15,468 nucleotides of DNA from Deltaproteobacteria bacterium RBG_13_52_11 (GTDB taxonomy: Bacteria; Desulfobacterota; B13-G15; RBG-16-54-18): NCBI GenBank assembly GCA_001797745.1, contig MGQF01000012.1, positions 19,665-35,132 on the forward strand, written 5' to 3'. Under the pieces are notes generated by a model. The model saw only the letters and a list, made by a program, of their open reading frames with translations, was not told where the DNA came from and ran no database searches. Positions 7,926-14,391 of this stretch are shown here, in pieces. A program made the translations under genes and the position numbers. Positions within the stretch are counted from its first letter, which is position 1, and the number at the start of each line of letters is the position of its first letter.

Positions 7926-8973
7926 CAATGGGTTATCCCGTCGCGATTTCATCAAATTGGCCGCCGGGGGCGCTGCTGCCTTGACGGCCTGGGGATCAGG
8001 GTGCTTTACAGGGGCGCAAGGGCCGCGAGCAGGGATCCCCAATCCCTTTGTGCAGGGGGGCCAGCCCCTCGTGGTCTCTGTCCAGGGTAAAGACCCGGAA
8101 CGGATGCTCCGCGCCGCCCTGGAGGCCCTCGGTAGCCTCAAACCCCTCGTTGGGAATGGGAATGAGACCCTCATAAAGCCAAATTTTATCTTCCCCCAGC
8201 CCTTCCCCATCACCGCTGATCCCGAGATGATCTTCCTCGTGGCGCGTCTCCTGCGGGAGGCAGGGTCGCGCGGGGTCGAGGTCTTTGACGCCCCGGGCAC
8301 GTACCTCGTGGGGACGGAACGCCAGACCTCCAGTTTCAATGATATTGTTCGCAGGGGGCACGAACAAGGAATTGCAGTCACCATCGGTGACGCCGGGCGC
8401 CGCAGGGAATATGTGAAGACCAAAAAGGCGGGGTGGCGGGCCTACCCGGAGATCATTGTGCATAAGAAAATCCATCAAGCACCCGTCGTCGTCAACATGC
8501 CCTGCCTGAAGCGGCATCACTCTTCCTTCCTCACCTGCGCGCTGAAGAACCAGTTCGGGGCCATCTATGGGGCCCAGCGCTGGGATTCACACATCCGGGG
8601 TGAAGGGATTCAAAAAGGGATGAAGGGCGCCACGGAGCGTACCAAGGCCGCCTTCCGCGATGAGACCCACTTCATGACCGCCCTGGCCGAGTTTGCCGAT
8701 GCGGTGCGCCCTGAGCTCTCCATCGTGGATGCCAGGGCTATCCTCATCAAGGGAGGTCCCACCAGGGGTAAGGGGGAGATCAAGGAGGGGGTCAACCGCA
8801 TCATCCTGAGCGGGGACATGGTGGCCCTGGACGCCTACTGCTCGCGTCTCATGGAGAAATATGACGAGACCTATACCACCGAGATGATCCGCCCCTACCT
8901 GCGGGTGGCCGAACGGCTGGGGCTGGGTACGATGGATCTGAAGAAGGCGAAGATCATCGAGATCACGGTGTGA
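7909..8973 (+). CDS. Tat-exported DUF362 domain protein
   Basis: The 354-residue ORF starts with GTG behind GAGGAG (nine-base spacer), inside the 3' end of the membrane protein gene. The N terminus carries a twin-arginine signal, LSRRDFIKLAAGG (9-21), followed by a hydrophobic stretch and Cys32 (GSGC), which may be a non-canonical lipidation site. The mature part is DUF362: IKPNFIFPQ (89-97), VVNMPCLKRHHSSFLTCALK (194-213) with the conserved KN, and ILSGDMVALDAYCSRLM near the end. There is no ferredoxin motif, unlike the DUF362 protein at 947-2053. Tat export implies folding, perhaps with a cofactor, before transport to the periplasm or outer face. The reaction is unknown for this family. It is the last gene of the three-gene overlapping set. 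Confidence 0.92.
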   Translation: MGKKDNNGLSRRDFIKLAAGGAAALTAWGSGCFTGAQGPRAGIPNPFVQGGQPLVVSVQGKDPERMLRAALEALGSLKPLVGNGNETLIKPNFIFPQPFPITADPEMIFLVARLLREAGSRGVEVFDAPGTYLVGTERQTSSFNDIVRRGHEQGIAVTIGDAGRRREYVKTKKAGWRAYPEIIVHKKIHQAPVVVNMPCLKRHHSSFLTCALKNQFGAIYGAQRWDSHIRGEGIQKGMKGATERTKAAFRDETHFMTALAEFADAVRPELSIVDARAILIKGGPTRGKGEIKEGVNRIILSGDMVALDAYCSRLMEKYDETYTTEMIRPYLRVAERLGLGTMDLKKAKIIEITV

Positions 8974-9049
8974 AAGCGGGTTAAGACACCTTCTCAGGAC
9001 ACCTCATTTCCTGGCCCGTTGAAGAAGCCTGCCAACCATTTTCTTTCTC

Positions 9050-9220
9050 TCAATTAGGCGCGCAGTGGGCCGGGATCCAATCTCCATTGGGTGCATGGTG
9101 ACCCGGAACCCAGTGATGGCCCGGTGGGCAACGCCGCCCACGCGGTGCGCAGGAGAGCAAGAAGCCACCAACAAATAATGCCAATAGAAAGCAGGCTGTG
9201 ATTTTTGTAAACCGTGTCAT
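9050..9220 (-). CDS. Small lipoprotein with a PGHHWVPGHH motif
   Basis: The frame also has a GTG at 9238, but ATG 9220 is preceded by GGGAGG with six bases of spacing and gives a clean signal peptide, so I start there. The 56-residue product has a lysine-bearing N terminus, a hydrophobic segment of about 15 residues and a lipobox-like LLSC with Cys24. The mature part is only about 33 residues: CPPGHHWVPGHHAPNGDWIP and AHC. The HxWVPGH and DWIPAHC units are like the aromatic/His-rich repeats (YxWVPGHW and similar) of small envelope proteins. The His and Cys residues could bind metal, but nothing shows it. It is convergent with the DUF362 gene, 77 bases away. Confidence 0.72.
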   Translation of the reverse strand: MTRFTKITACFLLALFVGGFLLSCAPRGRRCPPGHHWVPGHHAPNGDWIPAHCAPN

Positions 9221-9423
9221 TACTTTCCTCCCTTCCACAAGGAATCACTCATCGTGAACCAATCGGAGTTCCTCTTCAACTTTTGCAGTGGAACTTCGGA
9301 TTTTATATTTTTGAACTGCCCAGCCGTTTCATGTTGTCATCATTGTAGTAATGCAAGATGGTAAGCTGAAACATCGTCAGATTTCTTAATACAATTTATT
9401 ATCGCATTGATGGTTTCCGATTT

Positions 9424-9741
9424 CTATTCAGCTCTTACCTGTAACCCTCTCGCAAAATGCTGCTCAATGAACTTATCATGACTTGCTTCAAATATTTCAA
9501 AAAATTGAACCCAGGTCCTTCTGGGGAAAAAATCAGAATTCTCCTCAATGCAATACAAATTCTTTTCAGCGTGACAGCCGGTGGTTTTGGGTTTGTTTTG
9601 TGACTGGCTGGTTGTCTTGCAAAATAAGAAAGGTTCTGATTTCTTTATATCGGGAGTATTTAGGATGATTAGGTATTTGCTACCGATTTCACCGTCTGTA
9701 AATTCAAACCGCGGGTGAAATAATACGGTGCCTTTCCTCAT
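9424..9741 (-). CDS. Candidate toxin of a Panacea toxin-antitoxin pair (PemK-like fold suspected)
   Basis: The 105-residue ORF starts at ATG 9741, overlapping the TGA of the Panacea-domain gene by ATGA, the coupling typical of antitoxin-toxin pairs. It opens with KGTVLFHPRFEFTDGEIGSK and YLIILN, a pattern reminiscent of the beta-barrel N terminus of PemK/MazF-type mRNA interferases. CKTTSQ, CHAEKNLYCI, DFFPRRTWVQF and EIFEASHDKFIEQHF follow. I recall a recurring family of similar small proteins but cannot assign it formally. Charged and aromatic residues are frequent and no signal peptide is present. The base composition is clearly more AT-rich than in flanking genes, which suits a transferred module. 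A toxin role is inferred from size, order and overlap with the Panacea gene; it could be another accessory protein. Confidence 0.65.
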   Translation of the reverse strand: MRKGTVLFHPRFEFTDGEIGSKYLIILNTPDIKKSEPFLFCKTTSQSQNKPKTTGCHAEKNLYCIEENSDFFPRRTWVQFFEIFEASHDKFIEQHFARGLQVRAE

Positions 9742-10319
9742 TGGTCCCCAAATATTTCGGTAACCTCTTTTATTTCGGACATCCTTTCTTTAATCTCCTC
9801 TAAAGACAATGACCCTTTGCTCCCATCAACGGCCAATGAATAGTCGATTCGTTTCCCCGGCCCTTTCTCTTTCATTGTCTTATCCCACGGGGTCCCACTG
9901 AGGTGAGTAATCTCAACCATATCCTTTGCTAAAGCATCTTTAAAAACAAATGACAGCTCCTCCATTATTTTCTTTTCTCTTCTGCTAAAATATTTTGGAT
10001 CAAAAGGCTTCTTCGCAATTACCCTACAAAGTCTATAATCTTCATCTTCGGATTGTTCTAGGAGAGCAATGGTTTCTTTGAGATCTGTATCTGGTTGTTT
10101 TAGCTCGTGAAAGAGATCTTGTGGTACAGGCCCTTTATCCCACGCATAATAGTTTAATCCTGTAATCGACCTCCCTGTCTCTCTGAAATGAATAAAATCA
10201 AGAAAGTATAATAATTTAAATAACTTAGTTTTCCCGCAAAAACGAGTGCTCTTAGAGAAATAAACTAGCGCATTTAATAACTTTTCTCTGTTATGACTTA
10301 TTAATAGAGTCTTCTTCAT
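9738..10319 (-). CDS. Panacea-domain (SocA/DUF4065-like) antitoxin
   Basis: The 193-residue protein carries a Panacea (DUF4065-like) domain in residues 11-150: KLLNALVYFSKS (13-24), GKTKLFKLLYFLDFIHF (29-45), TGRSITGLNYYAWDKGPVPQ (48-67) and THLSGTPWDKTMKE (138-151). The Panacea domain is a promiscuous antitoxin fold that neutralises many unrelated small toxins (PanAT systems) and is also found in SocA. The C terminus (about 170-193) is charged and probably helical. It is the promoter-proximal gene, as is usual for antitoxins, and is followed by the 105-residue ORF with a 4-base overlap. The start ATG 10319 has a poor ribosome site and lies only about 12 bases from the predicted transcription start, so it may be translated from a nearly leaderless message. 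The region is AT-rich relative to its flanks. Confidence 0.85.
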   Translation of the reverse strand: MKKTLLISHNREKLLNALVYFSKSTRFCGKTKLFKLLYFLDFIHFRETGRSITGLNYYAWDKGPVPQDLFHELKQPDTDLKETIALLEQSEDEDYRLCRVIAKKPFDPKYFSRREKKIMEELSFVFKDALAKDMVEITHLSGTPWDKTMKEKGPGKRIDYSLAVDGSKGSLSLEEIKERMSEIKEVTEIFGDQ

Positions 10320-10337
10320 TTAACAATTACCACAACA

Positions 10338-10366
10338 AAAATATTACAATTTCTTAATCCTGTCAA
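10338..10366 (-). promoter_or_regulatory. Promoter of the Panacea toxin-antitoxin pair
   Basis: On the minus strand a perfect TTGACA (10366-10361) is followed after exactly 17 bases by TATTTT (10343-10338). Transcription would start near 10331, about 12 bases before the ATG. Short AATTG repeats flank the boxes and could be operator elements, but their spacing is irregular. Confidence 0.6.
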
Positions 10367-10451
10367 TTATGGATCTTTTTTTCTTTTCTGCAAGTTTTAT
10401 ACCATTTTTATTATTTCAACATATCAAGATGTTAGCTTAATCAACATTTGG

Positions 10452-11054
10452 TTATCTGGCAATCTTGTCTATCACATACCACTCTTTTTCTGAATCGGAT
10501 GCGGTGTCCACTATAAGATGTACTATGGAAAGGTTTGGGAATCGATCCTTGATCTCATCAAGGTCTACGGGTTCGAATTTTTCCTTATTATTAAAATATG
10601 CCTGTGGAGTCAGGGCATTGGATTCATAGTTTGCCTTTGTCCTCTTTGAGATCTTTGCAAGGGAATACTTCTCAGGACACTGGGTCTGCTGGATAATAAA
10701 GGTCTTATTATTTTTTGCGGCCACCTCCGCAGCCCTCATCCTGAGCTTCTGGCTGATGAAGGTGGCATCCATAATGACACCCTTGCCCTGGGAGGCAAGG
10801 ACGTCTGCCTTGGAGAACATCTGATCATAGACTATCTTTCTCTTATCCATGTTCGCGGCTACGTTTTCATCGAATATGTCCTCACCCTTGAGCACCTCTT
10901 GACGAATGAGATCCGTACGCAACATCTCATAGCCCTTGAGACGCGCGATAACCTCCATGGTCTCGGTCTTGTTGGTGGCGGGAAGCCCACAGGCGATCAG
11001 AACAGCATCATCCCCCATTTCCTTCTTAACAAACTCCTTAAATAGTACCCTCAT
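10452..11054 (-). CDS. P-loop kinase-like protein (COG0645 type)
   Basis: This 200-residue protein has an N-terminal strand and P-loop (AVLIACGLPATNKTETMEVI, 17-36), LRTDLIRQEVLKG (45-57), GVIMDATFIS (92-101) with the Asp-Ala-Thr signature of this family, and a C-terminal stretch PQAYFNNKEKFEPVD. These are features of the COG0645 group of predicted kinases. The Walker A sequence is GLPATNKT; the expected Gly before Lys is Asn28, an unusual change, though Lys29 and Thr30 are kept. COG0645 domains often form the C-terminal half of a fused protein whose N-terminal half is COG2187; here that half is a separate gene, two genes upstream (12023-13045). ATG 11054 overlaps the PHP gene stop by ATGA, so this is the last gene of the operon. 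The substrate is unknown. Confidence 0.83.
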   Translation of the reverse strand: MRVLFKEFVKKEMGDDAVLIACGLPATNKTETMEVIARLKGYEMLRTDLIRQEVLKGEDIFDENVAANMDKRKIVYDQMFSKADVLASQGKGVIMDATFISQKLRMRAAEVAAKNNKTFIIQQTQCPEKYSLAKISKRTKANYESNALTPQAYFNNKEKFEPVDLDEIKDRFPNLSIVHLIVDTASDSEKEWYVIDKIAR

Positions 11055-11959
11055 CGTGTAGCTCCTTGAACATGTGACTGTAGCCCTTTCAAAAACTGCT
11101 CCCCCACATAATCAGGGACATCCACCTCTCCCATCAATACGGGATGCTGATGGCAGTCGGATCCTCCGGAGACCATGAGCCCCATATTCTGAGCAAAGGT
11201 TATGTATGCTCCGGTGGTCTTATGATCATGCCGGGAGTGCCAGCACTCAATCCCATCGATATAGTCCATCATGGCATCGTGAACAATCTGCAATTGTTCC
11301 TTCAACGAGGGGGTCAGGTTCGCCAAAGAAGTGCCGTTCGGATCATTGGGATGGGCGAGTATAAGCTTTCCCCCTGCACCACGGATGAGTTCAGAGGCCT
11401 CCTTCAGACTCAACGGCATCTTGGGTACATCGCACTGGACCAGATAACGGTCGAAGGCCTCCTGTTGGGTGGCCACAATACCCTTGTTGACCATGTACTT
11501 GGCAATGTGGGGCCTGCCGAGGGCACCGTCGACGCTGGCCTCAATAGCATCGAGGTCTGCAACGGTAAATGCCGGCAGGCCTTCTTTGGCGAATTCTCGG
11601 TTGAGATTCTCCAGGATCCGCACTACCCGCCTCTTTCGGTAATTCCGGAGTGCCTCGAGTTTCTCGACAAGCACGGGGTTGTCGATATCATACTGATATC
11701 CAAGGCAATCGAGGGAGACGGGGTTACCCCCCTTGTAGGCCGGATGGGAGAACGTCACGTTCAATTCCACCCCGGTGAGATACGCAATACCGTAGGATTG
11801 GGCCAGCTCAAGGGCAAGCCCTTGAGCGCGGATGGAATCGTGGTCGGTGATCGAGATCAGATCGATCTGCCTTCTCCCCGCACCCTCAGCAAAGATCTCT
11901 TCCAGGCCCCAGTGCCCGTCTGATCCGTTTCTTGAGTGTATGTGAAGGTCTATCTTCAT
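11051..11959 (-). CDS. PHP-domain metal-dependent phosphoesterase
   Basis: The 302-residue protein has the full set of PHP metal-binding motifs: DLHIHSRNGSDG (4-15; His6, His8), SITDHDSI (36-43; Asp39, His40), GVELN with its Glu, GRPHIAKYMV, LAHPND and GGSDCHQ near residues 266-272. It thus resembles the YciV/RNase AM group (COG0613), whose characterised members hydrolyse 3'-phosphoadenosine 5'-phosphate, other phosphoesters or RNA ends. It has no signal peptide. The gene overlaps the P-loop kinase start by four bases and follows the COG2187-like kinase after 63 bases, so the three are probably cotranscribed. The ribosome site before ATG 11959 is weak, consistent with coupling within the operon. 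An insert of about 120 residues lies between the first and later motifs, as in other COG0613 proteins. Confidence 0.9.
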   Translation of the reverse strand: MKIDLHIHSRNGSDGHWGLEEIFAEGAGRRQIDLISITDHDSIRAQGLALELAQSYGIAYLTGVELNVTFSHPAYKGGNPVSLDCLGYQYDIDNPVLVEKLEALRNYRKRRVVRILENLNREFAKEGLPAFTVADLDAIEASVDGALGRPHIAKYMVNKGIVATQQEAFDRYLVQCDVPKMPLSLKEASELIRGAGGKLILAHPNDPNGTSLANLTPSLKEQLQIVHDAMMDYIDGIECWHSRHDHKTTGAYITFAQNMGLMVSGGSDCHQHPVLMGEVDVPDYVGEQFLKGLQSHVQGATR

Positions 11960-12022
11960 CGCTTAGTTTTGTTATCTTTTTTAGTATATGAGCGCCCTTC
12001 ATTTCCTTCAAGGCACCATCCC

Positions 12023-13045
12023 CTAGATATCCCCTTTGACATAGTGGAGTGCCAGGTCATAGTATTCTTTTGCTCGCCGAAGGCCTTCCCCCTTTGTCTT
12101 CTCATCGAGCCCTGCATCATCGAGCATGAAAGAGGTTACCTTTGCCCGCACATAGGCCCGGTAAACCTTGTAGAATTGGAGGACTCCTGCCACGGTAAAA
12201 TCACCCGCGGCCTCGGTGTATGCATCCACAAAGATGTTACTGAATTGAGTATAACCGTTGAGGTCTAGATCCATGGAAAGAAACGCCACGTCTGAGGCGA
12301 CATCGCCGAAGCGAAAGCGTTCATTGAACTCGATGCAGTCGAAGATGTATATATTCTCCCCTTCCACACAGATGTGCTGTAAATGCAGATCACCGTGGCA
12401 GTCCTTGATGTAGCCCTGAGCCACCCTCTGCTCGAACAGTGCTGCATTGTCTTGCATAAAGGAGAGGCTCCACGACTCGATTGAGTCGAATGCCCCTTTG
12501 GAAATGGGATCACCGACATACTTCCTGGTCTGCTCGAAGTTTTCCAACACATTGGTGGAGATGACATCCAGGGCACCGAAGGCCCGTGCTTTCTCATCGC
12601 TTGGGATGACCGCATACACCCTGGCAAGGAGTCTGCCGATGCGCTGCAGAACCTCGGAATCTACCTTCCCTGCCTTAAGGAGCCGGTAGAGCATATGCTC
12701 CTCGTTAATGCGCCTCATCTTGACGGCGTATTCTATCACCGCTGTCTCATCTCCCAGGCGGAAAGAATCACCAACAAAGGAGATGGGGACGACTGCCAGG
12801 TAGACATCTGGAGAGAATCGTTTGTTCAACCTGACCTCTTGCTGACAAAAATAGCTCCGCTTCTCCAGGGTGGTGAAATCAAGAAAGCCGAAGTCCACCG
12901 GTTTTTTGACCTTGTAGACGAGCTCTCCGGCGAGGAAGAGATACGAGATGTGGGTCTGAAGGAGATCCACCTGCTGGGGGTGGTGGGGATAAAAGGAGGG
13001 GTCAAGCATCGCTTGTACCAGGGGGGGAATTTCAACCATCCTCAT
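12023..13045 (-). CDS. Aminoglycoside-phosphotransferase-like kinase (COG2187 type)
   Basis: The protein belongs to the aminoglycoside/choline kinase-like fold, COG2187 group. Conserved pieces are FYPHHPQQVDLLQTHISYLF and VYKVKKPVDFGFLDFTTLEK near the N terminus, the catalytic loop KDCHGDLHLQHI (214-225) with the HGD motif, and IFDCIEFNERFRFGDVASD (234-252) with the metal-binding Asp. The open frame extends to 13123, but family similarity begins around the ATGs at 13045 and 13039. I take 13045, which overlaps the TGA of a 9-codon mini-ORF (13071-13042); 13039 is equally possible. The extra N-terminal codons fall in a 32-bp tandem duplication that includes the dGTPase tail. Many relatives are fused to a COG0645 kinase, which here is a separate gene two genes downstream. 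The substrate is unknown; antibiotic resistance is not implied. Confidence 0.87.
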   Translation of the reverse strand: MRMVEIPPLVQAMLDPSFYPHHPQQVDLLQTHISYLFLAGELVYKVKKPVDFGFLDFTTLEKRSYFCQQEVRLNKRFSPDVYLAVVPISFVGDSFRLGDETAVIEYAVKMRRINEEHMLYRLLKAGKVDSEVLQRIGRLLARVYAVIPSDEKARAFGALDVISTNVLENFEQTRKYVGDPISKGAFDSIESWSLSFMQDNAALFEQRVAQGYIKDCHGDLHLQHICVEGENIYIFDCIEFNERFRFGDVASDVAFLSMDLDLNGYTQFSNIFVDAYTEAAGDFTVAGVLQFYKVYRAYVRAKVTSFMLDDAGLDEKTKGEGLRRAKEYYDLALHYVKGDI

Positions 13046-13094
13046 ATCTTCTCGTAGGGGTCTTCGATCATTCTCACACCTTCTCGTAGGGGTC
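13031..13094 (-). repeat. 32-bp imperfect tandem duplication at a gene junction
   Basis: Two adjacent 32-base units read on the minus strand (13094-13063 and 13062-13031) agree at 27 positions. Both begin GACCCCTACGAGAAG and contain a stop (TGA) followed by an ATG and a GAA codon. The first unit encodes the end of the dGTPase tail, DPYEKV then stop, and the second leads into the start of the COG2187-like gene. Between them the duplication makes a mini-ORF, MIEDPYEKI (13071-13042), whose TGA overlaps the ATG at 13045. Confidence 0.9.
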
Positions 13095-13193
13095 GAAGAG
13101 TTTTTTATATTCGTCCAGGGCAAACCGGTCGGTCATCCCGGCGATGTAATCGCAGACCATCCTCGGGACGGGTTCTTCGCCCATGCGTCTCCT
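13074..13193 (-). pseudogene. Detached C-terminal tail of the dGTPase after an in-frame TAG
   Basis: After the TAG at 13196-13194 the dGTPase frame stays open for 39 codons to a TGA at 13076-13074. The tail contains MVCDYIAGMTDRFALDEYKK and LFDPYEK, which is the conserved C terminus of dGTPase-like proteins, so this is the rest of the same gene and not random sequence. The stop is followed directly by AGGAG and, four bases further, ATG 13184. A 36-residue peptide could therefore be made by re-initiation. Confidence 0.85.
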
Positions 13194-14213
13194 CTAACGC
13201 CCGGGGACCAAGGCAGGGGTCTCCACATAGGCCTTGAAGAGCTCCGCGATGAACCGTTCGGCCTTCATCCGCATCCGCTCCACCCGCCAGTGATGGTACA
13301 GTCGATTGTGGAGGAAGTCCTTTAAGAGGTCGCTCTCCTTTTGGGCAGAAGTACTATAGCTAACCAGGTTTTTCCCGAGCTTTCGCACATCCGCCCCTGT
13401 CTCTATGCCGTGTCCCTCTATGTTCCGCTTGGTCTGGGCGACGACATCCTGGATCAGCAGGCCGATGAGCGAGCTGATGGCCGTGTACGTCTTCGCCTGC
13501 AAGGTGGCATGAGGATACTTTGTCTCCACCTTCACGAAGACCTCCTGCCAAAGGGGGACTTCCATGAGCTCGTCCCTGTGGATAAGGTTCGACTCCAATC
13601 CATCATCGATATCGTGGTTGTTGTAAGCGATCTCGTCGGCCACGTTGATGATCTGAGCCTCCAGGGTGGGAGTCAGCGCCATCTCATATTCTGAGAGGTC
13701 CTCGGCAGGGGCGTCATGATAAGAGGAGTGCTTGGCCAATCCCTCTCTCGTCTCAAAGGTCAGGTTCAGGCCGGGGAAATGGGGGTACCGCTCCTCCAAG
13801 AGCTCCACGACCCGCAGGCTCTGCAGGTTGTGTTCAAAGCCCCCGTAATCTGCCATCAAAACATTGAGGGCGTCCTCTCCTGCATGGCCGAAGGGAGTGT
13901 GTCCCAGGTCATGGGCCAGGGCGATGGCCTCAGTGAGCTCCTCGTTGAGCCCAAGCTTACGGGCGATCCCTCGGGCGATCTGGGCTACCTCGAGGGAGTG
14001 GGTGAGGCGGGTCCGATAGTAATCCCCTTCGTGGTTGACAAAGACCTGGGTCTTGTATTCCAGCCTTCGGAAGGCGGCACAATGGATGATCCGATCCCGA
14101 TCCCTCTCGAAGGCAGGCCGATCGTCCTTGAACTCCTCCAGATACCTTCTCCCTTTGGATTGAACGCTGCGGGAGGCATACGGGGCGAGATCGGGGCGCT
14201 CATAGTCGACCAT
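13194..14213 (-). CDS. dgt: dGTPase-like deoxynucleotide triphosphohydrolase, interrupted by an in-frame TAG
   Basis: The enzyme family hydrolyses dNTPs, classically dGTP, to the nucleoside and triphosphate in the cytoplasm. The sequence has the HD metal site: RTRLTHSLEVAQIAR (67-81, His72), ALAHDLGHTPFGHAGED (98-114, His101-Asp102) and INVADEIAYNNHDIDDGL (189-206, Asp192). I start at ATG 14213, where GAGGTG lies six bases upstream; the GTG at 14222 is only about five bases from the predicted transcription start. The frame stops at TAG 13196-13194 after 339 residues, yet 39 more codons of conserved family C terminus follow in the same frame, so the full protein would be near the usual length of about 380. 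TAG ends other genes here as well, so codon reassignment is unlikely. It could be a recent nonsense mutation, an assembly error, readthrough or a real split. Confidence 0.93.
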   Translation of the reverse strand: MVDYERPDLAPYASRSVQSKGRRYLEEFKDDRPAFERDRDRIIHCAAFRRLEYKTQVFVNHEGDYYRTRLTHSLEVAQIARGIARKLGLNEELTEAIALAHDLGHTPFGHAGEDALNVLMADYGGFEHNLQSLRVVELLEERYPHFPGLNLTFETREGLAKHSSYHDAPAEDLSEYEMALTPTLEAQIINVADEIAYNNHDIDDGLESNLIHRDELMEVPLWQEVFVKVETKYPHATLQAKTYTAISSLIGLLIQDVVAQTKRNIEGHGIETGADVRKLGKNLVSYSTSAQKESDLLKDFLHNRLYHHWRVERMRMKAERFIAELFKAYVETPALVPGR

Positions 14214-14233
14214 CTCCCTCACCTCGTGGGCAT

Positions 14234-14261
14234 CTTATAGCCTCCCCTCACCCCTTGTCAA
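14234..14261 (-). promoter_or_regulatory. Promoter for the dGTPase operon
   Basis: On the minus strand a perfect TTGACA (14261-14256) and TATAAG (14239-14234, five of six matches) are separated by 16 bases. Transcription would start near 14227, just upstream of the ribosome site for ATG 14213. It is divergent from the gyrA promoter. Confidence 0.7.
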
Positions 14262-14334
14262 GAAGTACCCCTTAACCCTCGTGCAGACAAGTCTCCCAGA
14301 ACGTTGGCGGAGGCGGACCAGATGAACCTCTCTC

Positions 14335-14363
14335 TTGATAACTCCTCCCCCTTCTGATACAAT
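14335..14363 (+). promoter_or_regulatory. Promoter for gyrA
   Basis: TTGATA (14335-14340) and TACAAT (14358-14363) are separated by exactly 17 bases, each one mismatch from the sigma70 consensus. Transcription would begin near 14370. The in-frame ATG at 14362 lies inside the -10 box and cannot be the start codon, which fixes GTG 14392. Confidence 0.7.
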
Positions 14364-14391
14364 GGAGAAAATCGGGTTTCCGGAGGATATC

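Noticed and set aside
9221..9423. AT-rich gap between the small lipoprotein and the candidate toxin gene, with the inverted repeat AGTTCC/GGAACT
   Set aside because: No ORF, tRNA or terminator could be supported; the stem is six bases with a long loop.
11144..11923. Plus-strand ORF of 259 codons
   Set aside because: Antisense to the PHP gene, whose metal-binding motifs are complete.
13194..13196. Pyrrolysine or general amber recoding
   Set aside because: At least four other genes in the window end naturally at TAG, and a dGTPase tail is not a known pyrrolysine site.
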